DNA from: Eurosta solidaginis | Taxonomy: Eukaryota > Arthropoda > Insecta > Diptera > Tephritidae | Length of the DNA: 64,000 bases | Reading direction: 5' to 3' | Assembly: GCF_040869045.1 (NCBI RefSeq) | Contig: NC_090319.1 | Coordinates: 286,847,693-286,911,692 of the forward strand | Part shown: positions 57,201 through 64,000 of the stretch, piece by piece | Numbering within the stretch: the first letter of the stretch is position 1 | Layout: every line of letters starts with the position of its first letter | The notes under the pieces: generated by a model | The model's input: the letters and a program-made list of their open reading frames with translations, nothing else | Told to the model about the DNA's origin: nothing | The model's database searches: none | Translations under genes and position numbers: made by a program

Positions 57201-58494
57201 CATGTGATACTCAGCTTCCGATGGTGCATTATTTATTGATTTATTTTTAATAATAAAAGTACATATAATTATAAGAGTATCAAATTTGTAAACAAAAAAT
57301 TATTTACATTTTGTTTTCCTCTCGTTCGCCTGTAAAATATAAGTGAAGAAATTTGGGTTTCACCGCTGTTCATTTCGCCCGAACAAAGAGTTGCCGATAA
57401 GGTGAAATCTTTTTCGAACACAAAAAATTGTTTCGTCACCCTCTGCGATAGGGTGAACAAAAACTGTGAATATTTTCGGGCGAAAGTAAAACTCGCGATA
57501 AGGGTGAATATTTAAGAAGAACATTTAAAAAATAAGAAACATGATTAATGCTTACATTAATATGTGTTTCATTTATTTTCATTGAGGAATAAGTTCGTAA
57601 ATATAAAAAGCACGTTTCTATAAAGTTCATGTGAAGCTCCATAGATAAAATGAGTAATAGAAGGAACATTGGTTTATACTATGTTCAAACAGAAAAATAA
57701 ATTGAGACAAATTCGATTTAGATTGAGTGGTGTTCATACAACTCAATTTAGCTTACACAATAGTAATTTGATAGATGGTTGACTCATCTCTACAGGAACA
57801 ACATACCTTTATTCAGACTATCAAAATGTGCGTGTTGGTATAAGGCGAATGGAATGGAATGAAAACATAGAACTTTGAAATTTTTGTGTGTTATAGAAAA
57901 ATGTGTTCAATGTTTTGGTTTCATTTTGAGTTCGCCATCTTCTTTTGACAATCCCTACTCCAGTGAAATGAAGAAAATAAAATCAGCTGATGAGATGAGC
58001 CAACCATGTAGTTGAGCCATGCGTAACTGACGTTTAAATCTACTCAATAAACACACTTTACAAGGCTGCATTTGCAGTTTGAAACAATTTAGTACGCATT
58101 TTTTTTTAAATTGGCAATTTATTATTACAATTTATTATATGATAAATTGCGTAATAAATTGCGTAATAAATTGCCCAAATGGTATAAATTGCCAATTTGG
58201 TGTGTGTTTGTACACAGTATTATGCATTACATTTTTAAAATGAAAATCTCCTGCTAAAAAAGTAATAGAATGAACATTGGTTTGCATATTACATTTTTAA
58301 AATGAAAATCTTCTGCAAAAAAAAGCAAAATCTAACTACATTTTTTTCATTTTCGTACTTAACTACACTCCCTTTTGTGATTCAGGATTTTGGGCAAATT
58401 TTGAAAAAACTCCGAACATTAATTCCTTCATTATATGACATTCGACTGCCTAGTCCACTGCCTCCCACTCTATTCGCAACATAAGCCCTATTTA
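57201..58494. other. Unassigned spacer between the two gypsy copies
   Basis: No gene. Two weak structures: GATAAGGTGAA and GATAAGGGTGAA words around 57395-57510, and at 58107-58200 an inverted/tandem set of AAATTGGCAATTTATTA, GCGTAATAAATT and AAATTGCCAATTTGG, probably a tiny MITE. Confidence 0.4.
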
Positions 58495-61400
58495 AGCTGC
58501 CAAACTATATAGTAAACAATGGCTCAAATGAAACTGAATTCCAGCGCCTCTACATCTGTCGCCTTTTATACTCTTTGATTTTAACATTCGCATCTTCTAG
58601 GCGCTTCCAGAATCTACTAGTCCATTAGCTCTCAAACATCTCAGCTGTAACTACAATTGAACAATTTTATAGTTTTTCTCATTGCATACTTATAGGAGTA
58701 TCTCAGATATATGCATGTGTTTGTGCATTGACTCTCCGCTGCTCGTATACGTACATGGTACATATGTGTAGACGCAATTATTTATTCGTTTATGTAGATA
58801 CATAATGATTGAATTATTGATGTGAATGTTTGTAGTTTACAGTCTCTCGCGCACACATAGGCGTATAAGTAAATGCATCTGTGTGTGACATCTCTCGGCT
58901 GCCTTATATATGTGTATACATGATTTGATTTTTGACGTAAATATCGCTTAGCATGGCCGTAGCATCGCCTTAGTGATGGTATAGCTTAGTGATGCTAATG
59001 TCCGTGACACTGCCCTCCACCTAAGTATGATCGTCCCGATCAAACAAATCTCTCGATCTAAACGCTGCTAATCTCTCCAAATGAACCACTTTCATTTTGG
59101 TTCGTGGTTTGGTAGTGGTTTGAATGCGGTACACTACATCGTTGATCCGTTTTACAACTTTGTATGGGCCTTCCCAGTTACACTGCAATTTCGGGACAAA
59201 CCTTTTTTTCGTTGTGGGTTGTATAACAGCACCAAATCTCCTTCATGAAACCCTTCCGAATTAATTGCTGTATCGTACCTCACTTTCATCTTGTCACTAA
59301 TAATCTTTGATCGTTGCCTTACAAGATCGTGTATCTCTCTCAGCTCTTCTTCCAAGACACCAGTGGATTTCTTGACATTTCTCTCCGCATCGGCGTCTAT
59401 CCCAAACTTCAAATCAGCTGGCAGTCGAAGGTCATTGCCAAAAATTACTTTTGCAGGGGTTTTGGCCCGTTGTCTCATGCACTGCTGATCGGTAAGCCAT
59501 CAAGAATAATGGTATGCGGGTATTCCACTCCTTATGGTACTTGTCTACTACTTTCCTTAAATGCTCCTCCAAGATTCTATTGAAACGTTCCACCATACCA
59601 TCGGACTGAGGAGGATGCAATGCAGTTGTCCGTGTTTTTCGAATGCCCAATGATTTACACATTTCTTGGAACACAGCTGATTCAAAATTCCTGCCTTGGT
59701 CAGAATGTAACTCCATTGGTACACCATACCTTGCAACCCATTCGTTTTTAACTTCTGCTACTGTTTTTAACCACTTCTGCTACCGTTCCTGCTTCTTGGT
59801 TTGGGATTGGGTATACCTCTGGCCATTTACTGAAATAATCCATAACCACCAGTACGTACTTGTTTCCGCGGTTGCTAGTAGGAAATGGACCTGCGACATC
59901 CATAGCGATCCTTTCAAATGGTGCACCTGAAATATACTGCTTCATCTGGCCATGACTTCGTGTTTTGGGCCCTTTCGCTCTGTTGCATACCTCGCAGTTG
60001 GCAATCCACTCGGTGACCGACTGACGGCAACCAACCCAATAGAATCTCTGCTTAATTTTCTCGAGCGTCTTCGTGATTCCAAGATGGCCTCCACTTGGAC
60101 CATTATGCAGCTCGTTGAGCACGTGAGGAATCCTCTTTCTGGGAACAACTATCAGTTTCTTCTTGCATTTACCATCCTCACTTTCTATGAAGGCAACCGG
60201 ATATCAATTCTAAACTGTTCCACTGTGCCCAATATGACTTCGCAATGGGACTCTCTGCTGGCATCTCTTCTCTGTTTGGTCTTTCGTTTGTTCGAGCCGT
60301 TGCATAACACGTGACAGATCTGTAATTTCTTGCTGGCACTTTCTTAGCTGTTCCTTGTCCCATTCATCTGTATATGTTATAGTCATTAGCCGGACATCTA
60401 TAATGTCTTCTTTAGCCTCGGCCTTTGAACAGTGCTTGCATTCCAAACTACATGGTCTTCGTGACATTGCATCGGCATTTCCATGGGTACTACCTTTTCG
60501 ATGCTCAATGGAAAAGTCATAGCTTTGTAGTCGCTCGATCCACCGTGCCAATTGTCCTTCCGGATTACGGAACTGTAGAAGCCATTTTAAAGCTGCGTTA
60601 TCTGTCCTGACACGGAATCGCTGGCCGTAGAGGTATTTGTGAAAATGTTTAATGCACTCTACCAATGCCAACAGCTCTCTCCGCGTAGCGCAGTAATTCC
60701 TCTCTGGTTTTCCAATCGAACGGCTGTAATATGCAACTACCTTCTCCTGTCCATCGACCAGTTGTGATAAAACGCCTCCTATAGCATATCCGCTCGCATC
60801 TGTATCTAGAATAAACGTTGCTCCTGGAATTGGATATGCCAACATTGGGGCAGTGCACAAACGCTCTTTCAATGTTTGGAAAGCTACTTCTTGCTCCTTC
60901 TTCCATTCAAAAGCTTTATTTTTTCTTGTTAGCTCGTGGAGACTATGGGCTACGCTGGCAAAATTTGGTACAAATCGGCGGTAATATGTGCACAGTCCAA
61001 GGAAACTTCTCAATTCATGCAGATTCTGTGGTCTTGGCCAATCCTTTACTGCCTCTATCTTTTCATTCGCTGTACGGATACCTTCTGTCGTTACCTCGTG
61101 ACCCAAATAATTTACTGCTGTTTTAAACAGTGCACACTTTTTGGGACTTAACTTCAGACCAGCGCCAGCTATTCTCTGGAAAACTTCATTTAAGTTTTAA
61201 GATGTTCATCAAAGTTCTTGCCCAATACGATGATGTCGTCCAGGTACACCAAGCATGTTTTCCAATGTAGTCCTTTCAATACCTGATCCATGAGTAGCTG
61301 GTGCATTACATAGTCCAAAGGGCATTACTGTAAATTGCCAAAGACCATCTCCGACGCTGAAGGCTGTTTTGTCTTTGTCTTCCTCCTTCACCTCCACTTG

Positions 61401-61699
61401 CCAGTAGCCGCTTTTCAAGTCCAGAGAGCGAGTCCAGAGTGTCGTCAATTCTTGGCAATGGGTAGCTATCCTTTTTCGTAACGTCATTCAACTTCCGGTA
61501 GTCCACGCAAAACCTCATTTTTCCATCCTTCTTTCCAAGTACTACCGGTGAGCTCCAGGGACTAGCTGATGGTTCGATGACGCCGCTGTCGCTCATTTCT
61601 TGTATAATTTGACTCACCACTTCCCGCTTCGCCAGTGGAACCCTACGTGGAGCTTGACGTATCGGATGGTATAGCTTAGTGATGCTAATATCCGTGACA
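58495..61699 (-). mobile_element. Ty3/gypsy element E2, internally deleted
   Basis: A partial 3' LTR (58495-59009, ending CCGTGACA), polypurine tract at 59010-59021, integrase, RNase H and RT. At about 61666 the RT ([10 protein letters not shown]) joins directly to the outer 34 bp of a 5' LTR, GCTTAGTGATGCTAATATCC then GTGACA. Gag, protease and most of the 5' LTR are therefore removed in one deletion. Confidence 0.85.
59022..61665 (-). pseudogene. Pol of element E2, degraded
   Basis: The same domains as E1 pol without the protease. [17 protein letters not shown], with a gap before the YLDD region (CLVYLDD changed by shifts near 61209-61300) and a deletion around the primer grip. RNase H ATFILDTDASGYAIGGVL at about 60800; integrase GHLGITKTLEKIKQRFYWVG, NCEVCNRAKGPKTRSHGQ and IAMDVAGPFP. 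A duplication of AACTTCTGCTACYGTT near 59750-59785 breaks the integrase core, and an extra CC (HPPQSDG) shifts it again near 59610. It keeps the integrase zinc Cys that E1 has lost to a stop. Confidence 0.87.
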
Positions 61700-61744
61700 G
61701 TATTATATCTTATATCCAGTAGTCGACCGCTTTGTGTCTGTGTT

Positions 61745-61868
61745 GATTTAACTAACAAATAAATAAATAAAAAAAAAGGTACACAACCTATGCAGGGGGT
61801 TGAATGTATAGTAGTCATATAAATTCGTATGCGGAAAAGAACCATCAACATTGGTCAAATTCCCCAAA
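61745..61868 (+). mobile_element. 3' UTR fragment of a LINE, split by the next insertion
   Basis: AAGGTACACAACCTATGCAG, then TAGTCATATAAATTCGTATG and GAACCATCAACATTGG. Its continuation, CATTCAGGGAGTCTCCTTAT then CGCTACAA, is at 62536-62570. The same sequence, less decayed, ends the window at 63880-64000. Confidence 0.7.
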
Positions 61869-62521
61869 TTAAATTAATTGTTTATGTCCCCAGAACACCA
61901 TCTACATAATGAGGCGAGAATACTCCCCATCAGGGAGAGAAATGAGATGCTAACCAAACAGTTCCTGTTGAATACCCAGAAACCTGGGCATCCCAACAGA
62001 CATCTGATTGATGAGCCAACACCGCCTAGGGGCTTAAGGAGTCATCTCCGTAAGCATCATGAGGAAATACGGCACCTGAAAACTCAGCCGTATGAAGCAA
62101 AACACAAGCAGGTCCTCAGTGAACTCCACAAACAGGCGTCGGACCTTTATGTCAGGAATTGCCCGGTGAATCCAGTACTCAAACAGTACCCAAAACTTGC
62201 GGAAGAGGAACGCATTCTCCCCAGGGAAACGAGAGTCGCTCTAGCTCAACTTCGTTCTGGATACTGTAACAGGCTAAACTCTTACCTATCCAAAATCAAC
62301 CCCGACATACAAAATGTATGCCCCGCTAGCAATGTGTCCCCACATGACACCAACCATCTCTTTAATTGTAATGTGGATCCAACGCCTCTAACACCCCTTT
62401 GATTATGGTCCACCCCTGTTGAAATAGCAAGTTTCCTTGGACTCCCGTTAGAGTATATTGATGACAATTTGTGATGGGTCGCATCTATTAGGTGGGGCGA
62501 AGCACTGCTACAACAACAACA
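61869..62521 (+). pseudogene. Jockey-like LINE, 5' truncated, with 14-bp target duplication
   Basis: Bounded by TCAAATTCCCCAAA at 61855-61868 and 62522-62535. It encodes the C-terminal region of ORF2: EARILPIRERNEMLTKQFLL, HPNRHLIDEPTPPRGLRSHL, ILPRETRVALAQLRSGYCNR, CPASNVSPHDTNHLFNC (one cysteine of the Cys/His cluster is Ser), a stop in LTPL/LWSTPVE, then FLGLPLEYIDDNL. The 3' UTR is short and ends in (CAA)n. This is a textbook 5'-truncated LINE insertion. Confidence 0.9.
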
Positions 62522-62635
62522 TCAAATTCCCCAAAACATTCAGGGAGTCTCCTTATCGCTACAAAAATATTGAGCTCTTATGAACGATAAAAATCTACCT
62601 TAAATCATTATTAGGACTACATAAAACTGGCCTAA

Positions 62636-63012
62636 GCGGGTTAAGGGGCTTAGAATATACCCGCGGCAGGTATGCCTGTCGTAAGAGGCGACTAAATTAC
62701 CAAATTGATTTAAGGGTCTGTGTAGCGCAACCCTTTCAAGATGTTGCCAGCTCAAAATATAGCTTCTCCAATGCAATTGTCAACCTCACCTACCCGTGGC
62801 GAATCCTGTTACTTTAACAGCCGAGGCTCTGGCAACCCCAAGGTCCTCATGGTTTTAGGGGGAGGGAGGGCGGTATGGCCTTGAAGGTTTCATGTGGTCT
62901 TACTAAATCGTCCCGAGATGGTCAGACTGGTGCCTTAATCATCCTTGTTACCGGGACATACCGGTTCTGCATCGGGCAAAGGACCGTCAACATCGATTAC
63001 ACTCCCCCCTCC
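62636..63012 (+). mobile_element. SINE-like element, diverged copy
   Basis: GCGGGTTAAGGGGCTTAGAA, GTATGCCTGTCGTAAGAGGC, CTTCTCCAATGCAATTGTC, GAGATGGTCAGACTGGTGCC, ending ATTACACTCCCCCC. The 3' hairpin and tail are lost and another copy starts at once. Confidence 0.85.
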
Positions 63013-63788
63013 CCGGCGGGTTAAGGGGTCAGAATATACCCGCGGTAGGTATTATTATTATTTTTTTTTTTTTTTATTACGGCCAAAAAAGCCTAATTCA
63101 TTGTATAGTACAATTTACAAAATTCATAAGTGTTTCTTAAAACTACTTCATTAATAATTAAGTAAACTCATTGTTTAACTAGTATTACATATTTAAATTT
63201 TTACAATATAGAAATAGTTTTTCTTTAAACTTAACGTTTTCAGTCTTTTATCTCTGCTGGTAGTTCATTATACATTTTATAGCCTACGTATTCTAAGGTC
63301 TTTTTTGCGAACTCGGTTCTTACTTTGGGCAGTCCTAAATTTCTGCTACTCTAGTTCCATAGTTATGGATCTCATGATTGTACTGTATCCTATCACTCAG
63401 ATAATTTGGTAACATCCCTTGTGTTATGTAATGTATAAACTTCAAAAAGTAATAACAGATTAATTGTTTAATACTATGCCTGTCGTAAGAGGCGACTAAA
63501 ATACTAGATTCAAGGGGCTGTGTAGCACAACCCTTCAGGTTGCCAGCGCAATATATAGCTTCTCCAAACCCTATTGTCAACCTCACCTATCCGCGGCGAA
63601 TCCTGTTTCACCAACAGACGATGCTCTGGCGACCCTGTGGCCACATAAATCGTTCCCGAAATGGTCGGGCTAGCACCTTAATGGTGCTGTGGTACCGGAG
63701 CGTACCGGATCTGTATCCGGCAAAGGACCATTACATCGATAACACTCCCCAAAGCTTTCGGGGAGCAACCTTATCGCTACAACAACAA
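63013..63788 (+). mobile_element. SINE-like element interrupted by a LINE
   Basis: The 5' part is 63013-63052 (GCGGGTTAAGGGGTCAGAAT to CGCGGTAGGTAT). It resumes at 63475 with TATGCCTGTCGTAAGAGGCG and runs to the hairpin CTCCCCAAAGCTTTCGGGGAG and TTATCGCTACAACAACA. The family-internal block between GAGGCTCTGG and GTGGCCACATA is shortened. Confidence 0.85.
63053..63474 (-). mobile_element. LINE A-family 3' end inserted in a SINE
   Basis: A T-tract at 63061-63076 is the poly(A) tail on the minus strand. The minus strand then reads a 3' UTR and coding end resembling LINE A at 22060-22330: MLPNYLSDRIQYNHEIHNYG, then KTLEYVGYKMYNELPAEIKD. The flanking duplication is at most a few bases (TAT). Confidence 0.8.
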
Positions 63789-63842
63789 AATCGATAATAC
63801 TCCCCAAGGCCTTCGGGGAGTGTTCCTATCGCTACAACAGCA
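63789..63842 (+). mobile_element. Extra SINE 3' tail
   Basis: ATCGATAATACTCCCCAAGG, then CCTTCGGGGAGTGTTCCTAT and CGCTACAACAGCAACAACA. A second hairpin plus tail module directly after the previous SINE tail. Confidence 0.8.
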
Positions 63843-63844
63843 AC

Positions 63845-64000
63845 AACATCGGCCTAAATCTTCTCGGATGTGCCAAGTATTTTTTTTTTTTTTTTATTCA
63901 GTTCAAAGAGTACACCTATGCAGCAGGGAAACGTAAAGTAGTCATCGTATGCTGGAAAGAACACCAACATCAATCAGTTTCCCCAAAACCATCAGGGAGT
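63845..64000 (+). mobile_element. LINE scraps at the window end
   Basis: 63845-63877 resembles the LINE D stretch at 44367 (CTCGGATGTGCCAAGTATTT). After a T-tract, 63895-64000 holds a LINE 3' UTR (AGTACACCTATGCAGCAGGG, CCCCAAAACCATCAGGGAGT), cut by the window edge. Confidence 0.65.

Overview
This window looks like repeat-dense, heterochromatin-like DNA of a higher fly. A tephritid fruit fly is my best guess; that is inference. The evidence is the near-Drosophila sequence of the few host genes (a Tctex-1 dynein light chain, DPH2, and fragments of Cdc5, Sec24, CCT-eta and WIPI/Atg18), short GT-AG introns, a 412/mdg1-type LTR retrotransposon and fly-type non-LTR elements. There are no bacterial or viral genomes, operons or CRISPR arrays. 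Most of the sequence is transposon inserted into transposon.

Layout. 801-7140: an element carrying about 37 copies of a 130-bp minisatellite plus a unique tail of degenerate ~150-bp modules. 8221-8925: a CAA-tailed SINE-like copy and the end of a jockey-like LINE. 8926-9648 and 19672-22434: the two halves of one LINE, whose endonuclease reading frame is split by about 10 kb (9649-19671). That 10 kb holds a ~400-bp tandem repeat, a decayed LINE whose ORF1 resembles DUF4780 proteins, SINE pieces and, all on the minus strand, intron-bearing broken pieces of four unrelated host genes (Cdc5, Sec24, CCT-eta, WIPI/Atg18) plus one unassigned exon.

23040-36832 is nested: a MITE-like repeat beside a second, inverted copy of the minisatellite element (23376-36566). 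That copy is split by a young 412-like retrotransposon (23654-35165, 4-bp target duplication CGCC, LTRs with 3 visible differences in 472 bp). Its leader is in turn split by a LINE with an intact 856-residue endonuclease/reverse transcriptase ORF.

36833-46460 is the most gene-like part: an intact dynein light chain gene (37741-38076), a LINE with a mutated YADG catalytic box, the first four exons of DPH2 (42288-43185), and another LINE containing a complete 415-bp SINE-like element with a 13-bp target duplication. 46649-52616 holds an LTR piece, a piggyBac transposon inside a long inverted repeat, a MITE and a hAT-like fragment. 52617-61699 holds two decayed copies of one Ty3/gypsy family on the minus strand. 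61700-64000 is a pile of LINE and SINE insertions, several with readable target duplications.

The only clearly intact host gene is the dynein light chain. The retrotransposon gag-pol set and the LINE ORF at 31367-33937 are the most recently active mobile genes. The most unusual structure is the split LINE with its 10-kb cargo of same-strand host gene fragments.
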